Assembly (NCBI RefSeq): GCF_001612965.1
Contig: NZ_BDBL01000041.1
Coordinates: 1-64,000, forward strand
Direction of reading: 5' to 3'
Length of the DNA: 64,000 bases
Origin: Nocardia kruczakiae NBRC 101016
GTDB lineage: Bacteria > Actinomycetota > Actinomycetes > Mycobacteriales > Mycobacteriaceae
Positions 52,351 to 60,915 of the stretch are shown in pieces. Position numbers and translations under genes: made by a program. Below the pieces are notes generated by a model, which was not told where the DNA came from, made no database searches, and saw nothing but the letters and a program-made list of their open reading frames with translations. Numbering within the stretch: the stretch's first letter is position 1; every line of letters starts with the position of its first letter.

Positions 52351-53622
52351 TCACCGCGTTTCCGCCGAGGCCGGCGCCGTCGCGATGTCCTCGACGCCGC
52401 TGCCGGCGACCGCGTTGCGAAAGACCCAGCGCAACCCCACGAATCGGGTCAGCGTCGCCACCAGATTCGCGACCACCAGCACCAGCAGTTCCACGTGCAC
52501 GGACGCGTCCGGCGCCCACCGGTGCAGCGCGAACAGCGAACCACTGGTCAGCAGCCACGCGAAGGCGAAGATCAGCAAGCCCTGGAAGTGGTGGGAGACC
52601 GCGTTGCCCGAACCGCGCACGCCGAAGGTGAAGGCGCGGTTCGCCGCGGTGTTGGCGACCGCGGTGATCAGCAGGGCGGCGAAGTTCGCGGGTTGGGCGC
52701 CGACCACCGACTGCAACATCACGTACAGGAGCATGTACGCCAGCGTGGAGAGCACACCGATGATGCCGAAGCGCACCAGCTGGCCCACCATGCCCAGCGG
52801 CACCCCGTCCACCAGCGGTTCCCGCCCGATGGCGGCGCGCAGTTCGTTGATCGGCAGGGCGCCGGTGGCCAGGCCGCGGCCCACCCGCCACACGCCGAGC
52901 AGATCCTTGCGGGCGGTGTCGACGATGTCGACGCGGCTGTCCGGATCGTCGATCCAGTCCACCGGCACCTCGTGGATGCGCAGTCCGGCGCGTTCGGCGA
53001 TCACCAGCAGTTCGGTGTCGAAGAACCATTCCCCGTCCTGGACCAACGGCAGGATCCGGCGGGCCACATCGGTGCGCATCGCTTTGAATCCGCACTGGGC
53101 GTCGGAGAACCGGGCCTGCAGCGAGGCCCGCAGGATCAGGTTGTAGCAGCGGGAGATGATCTCGCGTTTGGGGCCGCGCACCACGCGTGAGGATTTCGCC
53201 AGCCGGGTACCGATCGCCAGATCGGAATGTCCGGAGACCAGCGGGGCCACCAGCGGCAGCAGGGCGTTGAGATCGGTGGACAGGTCGACGTCCATATACG
53301 CGACGACCTGCGCGTCGGAGGCCTCCCACACCGCGCGCAGCGCGCGCCCGCGGCCCTTGCGGTCGAGGTGGACGACCTCGACCTCGGGCAGCTCCGCGGC
53401 GAGTTCGTGCGCCACGGCGAGGGTGGAATCGGTGGATGCGTTGTCCGCCACCGTGATTCGGGTCGAGAACGGAAAACCGTCACGCAGGAACGCGTGCAGC
53501 CGGCGGACGCATCCGGCGAGATCGCGCTCCTCGTTGTACACAGGGATCACGACCTCGAGCACCGCTGTGCGCGTCGAGTCGGGGGTGGTGGCCGCCTGGA
53601 ACGCCATCGCTGTCTCGGTCAT
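52351..53622 (-). CDS. Glycosyltransferase family 2 fused to GtrA membrane domain
   Basis: A 423-residue protein. The N-terminal GT-A domain (about 22-240; VVIPVYNEERDL, VADNASTDST, AYMDVDLSTD with the metal-binding DxD) resembles dolichol- or polyprenyl-phosphate sugar synthases. The C-terminal GtrA domain (about 285-405) has four membrane helices (LVRFGIIGVLSTLAYMLLY first). It likely loads a sugar onto polyprenyl phosphate and helps flip it for cell-wall glycan synthesis. ATG at 53622. Its 3' end meets the shared terminator. Confidence 0.9.
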   Translation of the reverse strand: MTETAMAFQAATTPDSTRTAVLEVVIPVYNEERDLAGCVRRLHAFLRDGFPFSTRITVADNASTDSTLAVAHELAAELPEVEVVHLDRKGRGRALRAVWEASDAQVVAYMDVDLSTDLNALLPLVAPLVSGHSDLAIGTRLAKSSRVVRGPKREIISRCYNLILRASLQARFSDAQCGFKAMRTDVARRILPLVQDGEWFFDTELLVIAERAGLRIHEVPVDWIDDPDSRVDIVDTARKDLLGVWRVGRGLATGALPINELRAAIGREPLVDGVPLGMVGQLVRFGIIGVLSTLAYMLLYVMLQSVVGAQPANFAALLITAVANTAANRAFTFGVRGSGNAVSHHFQGLLIFAFAWLLTSGSLFALHRWAPDASVHVELLVLVVANLVATLTRFVGLRWVFRNAVAGSGVEDIATAPASAETR

Positions 53623-53695
53623 GATCCCAATTTCGGGTATCAGCCTTGGGTAGCGCTGCGCCCGACCTGTGAGCTTCCTGGGAGCGCCCGCCAGG

Positions 53696-54541
53696 TCAGC
53701 TTCCGTGCAAGCGCCACAGCGGCGACACCGGTCCGTGCCCGGCGCCGAGATCGTAGGACGCCTCCAGGCAGCGCGTGGTCCATTCCTTGGCGAAGGCCAC
53801 CGCCTCGGGCACCGGGTAGCCGTGTGCCAGGGCGCAGGCGGAGGCGGCGGCCAGGGTGTCGCCGCCGCCGTGATCGTTGCCGGTCGTGATGCGGGGTGCG
53901 GTGAGTTCGTGGAAGCGGTCGCCGTCGAACAGCAGATCGGTGCTGAATTCGGAGGAGCGCAGGTGACCGCCCTTGACGACGGCCCAGCGCGGGCCGAGTG
54001 CGATCAGCGCCTCGGCGGCCTTGCGAGCGCTGCGGTCGTCGGTCACGGCGATGCCGGTGAGCAGCCGCACCTCGTCCAGATTCGGGGTCACCAGCGTGGC
54101 GCGCGGAATGAGAACCGAGCGCAGAGCGTCCAGGGCTTCCGCGTGCAGCAGCGGGTCGCCGTGCATCGAAGCCGCCACCGGGTCGACTACCAAGGGCACT
54201 GTGCCGTCGCGTCCGATACCGACCTCGTCGCAGACCCCGGCCACCGCCTCGATGATCGCGGTCGAGGCCAGCATGCCGGTCTTGGCCGCCGTGACCCCGA
54301 TATCGCCGGTCACCACCCGCACCTGATCGGCGACGGTCTGCGGCGGAATCTCGTGAAAACCGCTGACCCCGACCGAGTTCTGCACGGTCACCGCGGCCAC
54401 CGCCACGCAGGCATGGACGCCGAGCAGTGCCATGGTGCGCGAATCGGCCTGAATTCCGGCCCCACCCCCGGAGTCGGTTCCGGCGATCGTCAGCACCCGG
54501 ACCGGCGTAGTACCCGGTTCCGGCAGCGGCAGCAGTTTCAC
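53696..54541 (-). CDS. thiD: Hydroxymethylpyrimidine/phosphomethylpyrimidine kinase
   Basis: A 281-residue ribokinase-fold HMP kinase: TIAGTDSGGGAGIQAD, TGMLAS, VVDPVAASMHGDPLL, LVTPNLDEVRLL and the ATP-site GNDHGGGDTLAAASA, a variant of GTGDTLSAA. It phosphorylates HMP twice to HMP-PP for ThiE. The start is a GTG at 54541. It is separate from thiC and thiE here and has no visible TPP riboswitch. Confidence 0.95.
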   Translation of the reverse strand: MKLLPLPEPGTTPVRVLTIAGTDSGGGAGIQADSRTMALLGVHACVAVAAVTVQNSVGVSGFHEIPPQTVADQVRVVTGDIGVTAAKTGMLASTAIIEAVAGVCDEVGIGRDGTVPLVVDPVAASMHGDPLLHAEALDALRSVLIPRATLVTPNLDEVRLLTGIAVTDDRSARKAAEALIALGPRWAVVKGGHLRSSEFSTDLLFDGDRFHELTAPRITTGNDHGGGDTLAAASACALAHGYPVPEAVAFAKEWTTRCLEASYDLGAGHGPVSPLWRLHGS

Positions 54542-54688
54542 GAGACAGACCCTACGACGCGCCGGCCCGCGACCGCAGCATGGTCATCCACGCGGACGTG
54601 CCGATCGCGCATTCCGCCGATGCGGGAGGCCGGGCGCGTACGGTCGAGCCAACAGGGTCATTCGAATCCTGCCGAACAAAGGACCCTC

Positions 54689-54826
54689 ATGTCCGATAAA
54701 TCTCCGCGCAGCACCATGTCCAAGAAGTCCGGCAAGTCGCTGAAGGAGAAGCGAGCGGAGAAGAAGGCCAAGGACGTCACCCCCTCGGGTGTCGAGACCA
54801 CAGTCCAGGGGAAGAAGCAGCGATAG
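54689..54826 (+). CDS. 45-residue Lys-rich basic protein
   Basis: A 45-residue, strongly basic protein (SKKSGKSLKEKRAEKKAK) with no hydrophobic segment. AAAGGACCCTC precedes the ATG. It diverges from thiD and converges on the epoxide hydrolase gene. Nucleic acid binding is possible from charge alone. The family is unknown to me, although similar short Lys-rich proteins occur in related genera. Confidence 0.65.
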   Translation: MSDKSPRSTMSKKSGKSLKEKRAEKKAKDVTPSGVETTVQGKKQR

Positions 54827-54870
54827 GGCGCCCCGGCTGAGCAGTCGGTGACTGCTCAGCCGCCGGGGAT

Positions 54871-56004
54871 TCACCGGACCCGGGCGAAGAACGTCCGGAT
54901 GTCGCCGACCAGCACCTCCGGCGCCTCGTGCGCGGCGTAGTGTCCGGCCGCATCGTTGGGTCCGCCGGTCACCGATCCCACGTCGTAGGAATTCCAGCTG
55001 ACGATGTTCTGGTGGTCGCGCTCGGCGAACCGGCGGATCGAGCGGAAATCCCCGGCGAACATGGCGAGCGCGGTCGGGGTGGTGGTCGGCCCGGACGGAC
55101 GCTCGGTGGCGTGGGCATTCTCGTAGTAGAACCGGATCGAGGAGGCCGCGGTGCCGGTGAGCCAGTACAGCGCGATATTGCCGATCACGAATTCCGGATC
55201 GAGACTTTCGCCGAAAAGCTGTGCGTTCCAGCCCAGCAGCCCGAGCGGAGAGTCGCTCAACGCGTAGGCCAGCGTCTGCGGCTGCTGGCTGCACAGAATG
55301 TTGAACGCCATCTTGTTGTCCTGGAACCACTGCAGGTGCGCGAGCGCCCCCAGATCCTCTTCGGACAGTCCGTCGAATTCGGCCGGGTCGCCGGAGGGGA
55401 AGGAGAACAACTGCGTCACGTGGACGCCCACCACGCGATCGCCGGCCAGCCGGCCGATCTCCGGGGAGATCATCGACCCACCGTCGTTGCCGATCGCGCC
55501 GAAGCGCTCGTAACCGAGCCGATCCATCAGCTCCACCCAGGCGCGCGCGGTGCGCTGGGTGCCCCAGCCGGTGCTGCGGGTCGGGCCGGAGAAGCCGAAG
55601 CCCGGCAGCGACGGCAGGACCACGTGGAAGGCCGGATGGTCGGGGGATTCCGGTTCGGTCAGCGCCTCGATCACGTCCAGGTACTCCAGCACCGATCCGG
55701 GCCAGCCGTGGGTGAGGATGACCGGCAACGCATCCGGCCGCGACGAGCGGACGTGCAGGAAGTGAATATCCTCGCCGTCGATCTCCGTGCGGAACTGCGG
55801 ATGCGCATTCAGTCGCGCTTCCGTTGCGCGCCAATCGAAGTCGTTCAACCAGTATTTCGCCAGCGTGCGCACCCGATCGCCCGGAACACCGTAGGCGTCG
55901 CCGACGCCGGGCAGCTCGTCCGGCCACAGCGCCCGCCGCAGCCGATCGGCGAGGTCGTCGAGGCGGTCCTGCGGGATGTCGACGTGGAACGGGCGGATGG
56001 TCAT
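54871..56004 (-). CDS. Epoxide hydrolase (EHN-domain type)
   Basis: A 377-residue epoxide hydrolase. The N-terminal EHN domain (FHVDIPQDRLDDLADRLRRALWPDE) is followed by the alpha/beta hydrolase fold with oxyanion motif HGWPGS (99-104) and nucleophile Asp174 (AIGNDGGSM). It opens epoxides to diols. The ATG at 56004 follows AAAGGAGA. It faces a TetR gene across two similar palindromes, so it is probably induced by the regulator's ligand. Confidence 0.9.
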   Translation of the reverse strand: MTIRPFHVDIPQDRLDDLADRLRRALWPDELPGVGDAYGVPGDRVRTLAKYWLNDFDWRATEARLNAHPQFRTEIDGEDIHFLHVRSSRPDALPVILTHGWPGSVLEYLDVIEALTEPESPDHPAFHVVLPSLPGFGFSGPTRSTGWGTQRTARAWVELMDRLGYERFGAIGNDGGSMISPEIGRLAGDRVVGVHVTQLFSFPSGDPAEFDGLSEEDLGALAHLQWFQDNKMAFNILCSQQPQTLAYALSDSPLGLLGWNAQLFGESLDPEFVIGNIALYWLTGTAASSIRFYYENAHATERPSGPTTTPTALAMFAGDFRSIRRFAERDHQNIVSWNSYDVGSVTGGPNDAAGHYAAHEAPEVLVGDIRTFFARVR

Positions 56005-56020
56005 GATCGTCTCCTTTTGG

Positions 56021-56070
56021 AACGGAATGTTTCGTTCTGTTGGAACCGTATCAGAACGGATCATTCCGTT
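56021..56070. promoter_or_regulatory. Paired TetR operators between epoxide hydrolase and its TetR gene
   Basis: Site 1, AACGGAATGTTTCGTT (56021-56036), and site 2, AACGGATCATTCCGTT (56055-56070), share the AACGxA/TxCGTT arms. Site 2 is a perfect palindrome (AACGGA-4-TCCGTT). Centres are 34 bases apart. The right site lies beside a TAGGCT -10 for the leaderless TetR gene. Confidence 0.75.
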
Positions 56071-56091
56071 TCAAGTGCTAGGCTGAAAACC

Positions 56092-56739
56092 ATGCCGAAA
56101 CCAACCGACGCCCCAGCTCGCCAGGCGCTTCCCGGTCGCAAGGCGCAGGCCGCGCGCAACGACGGGATCATCCTCGATGCCGCTCGCGCGGTTTTCCTCG
56201 CCGATGCGACCGCCCCGATCTCGGCCGTCGCAGAACGTGCCGGAGTGGGGATCAGCGCGCTGTACCGCCGCTATCCGAGTAAGGAGGCGTTGCTGCGCAC
56301 CCTCTGCTATCAGGGGCTGTGCCGCTACAACGCCGAGGCCGAGGCCGCGCTGGAGTCGGTGGCCGACGCCGACGTGCTCGCCGAATTCCTGCGCCGGGTG
56401 GTCGACGCCGATGTGCATTCGCTGACCGTGCGACTGGCCGGCACCTTCACCCCGGACGAATCGTTCGCCCCTCAGGTGCGTCGTTCCGCGGAGCTGAACG
56501 AGGAAATACTGCGCCGGGCACAGGTTTCCGGCGCCGTCCGCGACGGGGTGACGATCGCCGATCTCAGCCTGGTTCTGGAGGCCTGCGCCGCGATCATCCT
56601 CCCCGACGCCACTCGAACCGCGCAGTTGCGCCACCGCATACTCGCTCTGCTGCTCGACGGACTGCGCACCCCCGGCGAACTCCCCGGCCCCGCACCGCAA
56701 CCCGATGATTTCGTCGCCCGCTGGGCACCCCGGAAGTAG
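56092..56739 (+). CDS. TetR family regulator (epoxide hydrolase side)
   Basis: A 215-residue TetR repressor. The recognition segment AVAERAGVGISALYRRYPSKEALLRTLC is clear. The ATG at 56092 lies eight bases after a TAGGCT -10 (56079-56084), implying leaderless mRNA. It faces the epoxide hydrolase gene over two operators and probably represses both genes. Confidence 0.9.
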   Translation: MPKPTDAPARQALPGRKAQAARNDGIILDAARAVFLADATAPISAVAERAGVGISALYRRYPSKEALLRTLCYQGLCRYNAEAEAALESVADADVLAEFLRRVVDADVHSLTVRLAGTFTPDESFAPQVRRSAELNEEILRRAQVSGAVRDGVTIADLSLVLEACAAIILPDATRTAQLRHRILALLLDGLRTPGELPGPAPQPDDFVARWAPRK

Positions 56740-56788
56740 CGGCGACACCACGGCGGGTGCCGATAGAGGGCCTGCGTAGCCGCCGGGA

Positions 56789-58276
56789 TCACCGGTCGGC
56801 CGAAGCGGGGCCGACCCAGGCGGTGAGTGCCGTGTTCAGTCCCTCGGTAGTGGAATCGCTTGCGGCCCAAGCGATATACCCATCCGGTCGGATGAGGGTG
56901 TAGGTGGGCGCCGGAACCGGGCCGAATCCGGGAATGATCCATTCGGTGGCCGGATCCGTTGCGCACACGATGTCCACCCGGTCCTTCCGCTCGCTGATAT
57001 CGGGGATCTCGGCCGCATTGCGCACCAGCAGAATCGGACGTCCCGAACGCATCAGCTCGTGCACGCGGGTGGGCCCGTCGGCGGTTGCGATATCGGCATC
57101 CGGCACGCGCCGGCCGCACAGCGGATGCTGGTCCCCGCAGTCGTAGCGGATGTCCAGCGCGGTGATCATGAGCCCGAGGCGGTGGCGCACCTCGTCGATG
57201 TCGAAAAGGTCGGACATGCTGTCGCGCAACGCGTCCACGTGCGCACCGGGCCGTGACAGCGCCGTCTGAGCGCGCGTGTTCCGCAGTACGCGCGCCGCGA
57301 TCGGATGGCGTTCGGATTCGTAGGTGTCCAGCAGTGCGTCGGAAGCGTTGCCGCGCAACACGGCCGCGATCTTCCAGCCCAGATTGACCGCATCCTGCAG
57401 CCCCAGATTCTGGCCCTGGCCACCGGCCGGGAAATGGATGTGCGCGGCGTCGCCCGCCAGGAACACCCGGCCCACGCGGTAGCGGTCGGCCTGCCGGGCG
57501 GCATCGCCGTAGTGGGTGACCCACCGCGGGCTGTGCATGCCGAAATCGGTGCCCGCGAGGTCGGTGAACGCGCTGCGGAATTCGTCGAAGGTCACTGCGC
57601 TGCCGCGCTCGCGCACCCGGTCGTGGCACTGGGCGATCAACCGGTACCACCCGGGCTCGAACTGGATCACCGAATAGTCGCCGGTCGCACCGCGGGCGCC
57701 GAAGAACAGCTCGGCGGGGGGAGCGGCGAGTTCGACGTCGGCGATCATGCCCGTCACCGTCGCGTCCGTGCCGTCGAAGCCGATGCCCGCGAGCTTGCGC
57801 ACCGAACTGCGCCCGCCGTCGCAGCCGACCAGGTAGGCCGCGCGGATCCGGCGCGGACGGCTCCCGCCGACTTCGACCTCCACCCCGGAATCGTCCTGGC
57901 GGAATCCGGTGACGGGCGAATCCCAGTGCACGGGCGCGCCGGCCGCCGTCGCGTGGCGGTCCAATTCGCGTTCGATCACCGACTGCAACACCGCGAGGGT
58001 GTACGGGAAGCGGGTGTGGAAATCTCCGAAGTCGAGCGGGAGTCCGCCGAAGTGGCCGCGCGGCAGTGTGCGCCCCTGTCGCAGGAGGTCGTCGAGCAGG
58101 CCGCGCTGGTCGAGGATCTCCATGGTGCGCGCGTGGATACCTCCGGCGCGGGATTCACCGGTGCGCGCCGGCAGCGCGTCGAGTACCTCCACCGCGACGC
58201 CGGCCAGTCGCAATTCGTACGCCAGCATCAGCCCGGTAGGCCCGCCACCTGCGACGACTACATCCGTTGTGTGCAC
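56789..58276 (-). CDS. FAD-dependent aromatic hydroxylase, rifampicin monooxygenase (Rox)-like
   Basis: A 495-residue class A flavin monooxygenase: GGGPTG at 10-15, YLVGCDGGRSSVRKLAG, and VFLAGDAAHIHFPAGGQGQNLGLQDAVNLGWK. The segments GTDFGMHSPRWVTHYGDAARQADRYR and the C-terminal TLIRPDGYIAWAA closely follow my recollection of N. farcinica Rox, which inactivates rifampicin. Other aromatic substrates are possible. It faces a TetR gene with paired operators between, an arrangement suited to drug-induced expression. Confidence 0.85.
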   Translation of the reverse strand: MHTTDVVVAGGGPTGLMLAYELRLAGVAVEVLDALPARTGESRAGGIHARTMEILDQRGLLDDLLRQGRTLPRGHFGGLPLDFGDFHTRFPYTLAVLQSVIERELDRHATAAGAPVHWDSPVTGFRQDDSGVEVEVGGSRPRRIRAAYLVGCDGGRSSVRKLAGIGFDGTDATVTGMIADVELAAPPAELFFGARGATGDYSVIQFEPGWYRLIAQCHDRVRERGSAVTFDEFRSAFTDLAGTDFGMHSPRWVTHYGDAARQADRYRVGRVFLAGDAAHIHFPAGGQGQNLGLQDAVNLGWKIAAVLRGNASDALLDTYESERHPIAARVLRNTRAQTALSRPGAHVDALRDSMSDLFDIDEVRHRLGLMITALDIRYDCGDQHPLCGRRVPDADIATADGPTRVHELMRSGRPILLVRNAAEIPDISERKDRVDIVCATDPATEWIIPGFGPVPAPTYTLIRPDGYIAWAASDSTTEGLNTALTAWVGPASADR

Positions 58277-58286
58277 GACCCGCTCC

Positions 58287-58318
58287 TTAACGTTGTTAAA
58301 TCCTTAACGCCGTTAAGG
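58287..58318. promoter_or_regulatory. Paired TetR operators upstream of the Rox-like gene
   Basis: TTAACGTTGTTAA (58287-58299) and CCTTAACGCCGTTAAGG (58302-58318) share the core TTAAC-3-GTTAA with centres 17 bases apart, so two dimers could bind side by side. The second is a perfect 17-base palindrome. A further GTTAA half-site lies in TTGTTAAGC before the TetR gene. Confidence 0.8.
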
Positions 58319-58363
58319 ACACCAGAACATTGTTAAGCTGTCAAGCAATCGACTGGAGGTGCG

Positions 58364-59005
58364 ATGAAACTCGACGCCAACGCCATCGGCGCGGCCGCGC
58401 TGGAGCTGCTGGACGAGACCGGGCTCGACGGCCTGACCATGCGCAAGGTGGCGTCGGCGCTCGATGTGCAGGCGCCGGCGCTCTACTGGCATGTCAAGAA
58501 CAAGCAGGAATTGCTCGATGTGATGGCGCGCGCGGTCTTCGCCGCCGCGGTCGACCGCGTGGAGGGGCCGCGCCGGGGCGAAACCTGGCAGGATTGGATC
58601 GCCGAACTGGCGGGGCGCCTGCGCAGTTCGATGCTGCGGCACCGCGACGGCGGCCGACTGCTCGCCGGGACCTACGTCAGCGACGAATCCATGTGGCGCA
58701 CCATGGAATTGACCCTACGCACGCTGGAGGACGCGGGGTTCTCCGCCGACGAGGCGGGGTGGGTCTTCCCGATCGTGCTGCATTACACGGTCGGATTCGT
58801 GATCGAGGAGCAGGCGCGCACCGGTGCGGATTACGGTGCCGACAACCCCTATGCGCAGATCGACCGAGCGGTCGACCCCGATCGGTACCCGCGCACGGCG
58901 AATCTGGTCACGAAGCTGTCCGCCATGGATCCGGACGACGAATTCGCCCACGGCGTCCGCGTGATCCTCACCGGCATCCGGACGCTCGCGAACATCGAGC
59001 GATGA
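58364..59005 (+). CDS. TetR family regulator with TetR_C (tetracycline repressor-like) domain
   Basis: A 213-residue regulator. The N-terminal TMRKVASALDVQAPALYWHVKNKQELL is the classical TetR(B/D)-type helix-turn-helix, with Tyr-Trp-His-Val and Lys. The C-terminal TetR_C domain is the one that binds tetracyclines and other large ligands. The ATG at 58364 follows CTGGAGGTGCG. It faces the Rox-like gene and probably represses it and itself. Confidence 0.92.
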   Translation: MKLDANAIGAAALELLDETGLDGLTMRKVASALDVQAPALYWHVKNKQELLDVMARAVFAAAVDRVEGPRRGETWQDWIAELAGRLRSSMLRHRDGGRLLAGTYVSDESMWRTMELTLRTLEDAGFSADEAGWVFPIVLHYTVGFVIEEQARTGADYGADNPYAQIDRAVDPDRYPRTANLVTKLSAMDPDDEFAHGVRVILTGIRTLANIER

Positions 59006-59121
59006 GCTGACATCCGCGGACCGGCGGCGCATCTGCGGCGCCGACGCGCACCCTGGCGGCGGGCGGGCGTCGGCGCACGCAGCGCAACGGCAGCGCCGTT
59101 ACGGCACAACAGCTTTCGCTG

Positions 59122-60753
59122 TCACGACACGACGGGCAGGTAGACCTTTCCACCGGCCTCGGCGAATTCGGCCGACTTCTCGGCCATACCGGCCTCGATG
59201 GCCTCCACGTCGGTGAGCCCCTGCTTCTCCGCGTACTCGCGCACATCGGCGGAGATACGCATCGAGCAGAACTTCGGGCCGCACATCGAGCAGAAGTGGG
59301 CCGTCTTGGCGGGTTCGGCGGGCAGCGTTTCGTCGTGGTACTCCCGCGCGGTGTCGGGATCCAGCGACAGCGCGAACTGGTCGTGCCAGCGGAATTCGAA
59401 GCGCGCCTTGGACAGTGCGTCGTCGCGTTCCTGCGCCCGCGGATGTCCCTTGGCGAGATCGGCCGAATGGGCGGCGATCTTGTAGGTGATGACGCCGGTC
59501 TTCACATCGTCGCGATTGGGCAGCCCCAGATGTTCCTTCGGGGTGACGTAGCAGAGCATCGCGGTGCCGGCCTGCGCGATGATCGCCGCGCCGATCGCCG
59601 AGGTGATGTGGTCGTAGGCCGGTGCGATATCGGTGGCGAGCGGGCCCAGCGTGTAGAACGGCGCCTCCTCGCACAGCTCCTCCTCGAGCCGCACGTTCTC
59701 CACGATCTTGTGCATCGGAACGTGGCCCGGGCCCTCGATCATCACCTGCACGCCATGCGATTTCGCGATCTTGGTCAGCTCGCCGAGCGTGCGCAGTTCG
59801 GCGAACTGCGCCTCGTCGTTGGCATCGGCGATCGAACCGGGCCGCAACCCGTCGCCGAGCGAGAAGGTGATGTCGTATTTCGCCAGGATCTCGCACAGTT
59901 CCGCGAAGTTGGTGTACAGGAACGATTCCTGGTGGTGGGCCAGACACCATGCCGCCATGATCGAACCGCCGCGCGAGACGATGCCGGTGACGCGCTTGGC
60001 GGTCAGCGGGACGTACCGCAGCAGCACCCCCGCATGCACGGTCATGTAGTCCACGCCCTGCTCGGCCTGCTCGATCACGGTGTCGCGATAGATTTCCCAG
60101 GTCAGCTGGGTCGGATCGCCGTTCACCTTCTCCAGTGCCTGATAGATCGGCACGGTGCCGACGGGTACCGGCGAATTCCGCAGGATCCATTCGCGGGTCT
60201 CGTGGATGTTCTTACCGGTGGACAGGTCCATGATGGTGTCGGCGCCCCAGCGGGTGGCCCACACCATCTTCTCCACCTCTTCGGCGATCGAGGAGGTGAC
60301 CGCGGAATTGCCGATATTGGCATTGATCTTCACCGCGAACTTCTTGCCGATGATCATCGGCTCGCATTCGGGATGGTTGTGATTGGCGGGGATCACGGCC
60401 CGGCCGGCGGCCACCTCGTCGCGAACCAGTTCCGGCGAAACGCCTTCGCGCGCAGCGATATACCGCATCTCGGCGGTGATCGCCCCGGCCCTGGCCCAGG
60501 CCAGCTGCGTACGTGGTCCCGGCACGTCCGGCTGGGTCCAACCGGCGCGGAGCTTCGGTAGTCCGGCCTCCAGGTCGATCGTGGCCGAATCGTCGGTGTA
60601 CGGGCCGGAGGTGTCGTAGACGTCGAAGTGTTCGCCGTTGGTCAGGTTGATCCGGCGGACCGGGATGCGCAACGTCGTCCCGTCGGCGTCGATCTGCTCG
60701 TAGTGCTTTGCGCTGCCCGCGATGGGGCCCGTGGTGACATGGTTCGACGACAT
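59122..60753 (-). CDS. thiC: Phosphomethylpyrimidine synthase
   Basis: A 543-residue radical SAM enzyme that rearranges aminoimidazole ribotide into HMP phosphate. The C-terminal iron-sulfur motif CSMCGPKFC (Cys488, 491, 496) is present. MDLSTGKNIHETREWILRNSPVPVGTVPIYQALEK and SRGGSIMAAWCLAHHQESFLYTNF are core segments. The N-terminal domain is full length. The ATG at 60753 lies 13 bases after a TPP riboswitch. Confidence 0.98.
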   Translation of the reverse strand: MSSNHVTTGPIAGSAKHYEQIDADGTTLRIPVRRINLTNGEHFDVYDTSGPYTDDSATIDLEAGLPKLRAGWTQPDVPGPRTQLAWARAGAITAEMRYIAAREGVSPELVRDEVAAGRAVIPANHNHPECEPMIIGKKFAVKINANIGNSAVTSSIAEEVEKMVWATRWGADTIMDLSTGKNIHETREWILRNSPVPVGTVPIYQALEKVNGDPTQLTWEIYRDTVIEQAEQGVDYMTVHAGVLLRYVPLTAKRVTGIVSRGGSIMAAWCLAHHQESFLYTNFAELCEILAKYDITFSLGDGLRPGSIADANDEAQFAELRTLGELTKIAKSHGVQVMIEGPGHVPMHKIVENVRLEEELCEEAPFYTLGPLATDIAPAYDHITSAIGAAIIAQAGTAMLCYVTPKEHLGLPNRDDVKTGVITYKIAAHSADLAKGHPRAQERDDALSKARFEFRWHDQFALSLDPDTAREYHDETLPAEPAKTAHFCSMCGPKFCSMRISADVREYAEKQGLTDVEAIEAGMAEKSAEFAEAGGKVYLPVVS

Positions 60754-60766
60754 GTGAGCTCAATCC

Positions 60767-60868
60767 TCCCTACGCCGGCATTACCCGGTCAGGTTCGTAC
60801 GGTCGACGGCCCTGAACCGCCCGAATGGGCTAGCCGTCCTCTCAGCCCGCTGGTGCGAGCCCCCGTTG
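60767..60868 (-). promoter_or_regulatory. TPP riboswitch upstream of thiC
   Basis: Read on the minus strand, the region holds CTGAGAGGACGG, then GACCGTACGAACCTGACCGG, then GTAATGCCGGCGTAGGGAGG, which are the conserved elements of the TPP aptamer in order. Its 3' part includes the thiC ribosome site (GGGAGGATTGAG). TPP binding should reduce thiC translation. Confidence 0.95.
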
Positions 60869-60915
60869 GCACGATGTGGTACCCGGCCGAGGGTACCGCG
60901 CGACCGTGGGGCGCG

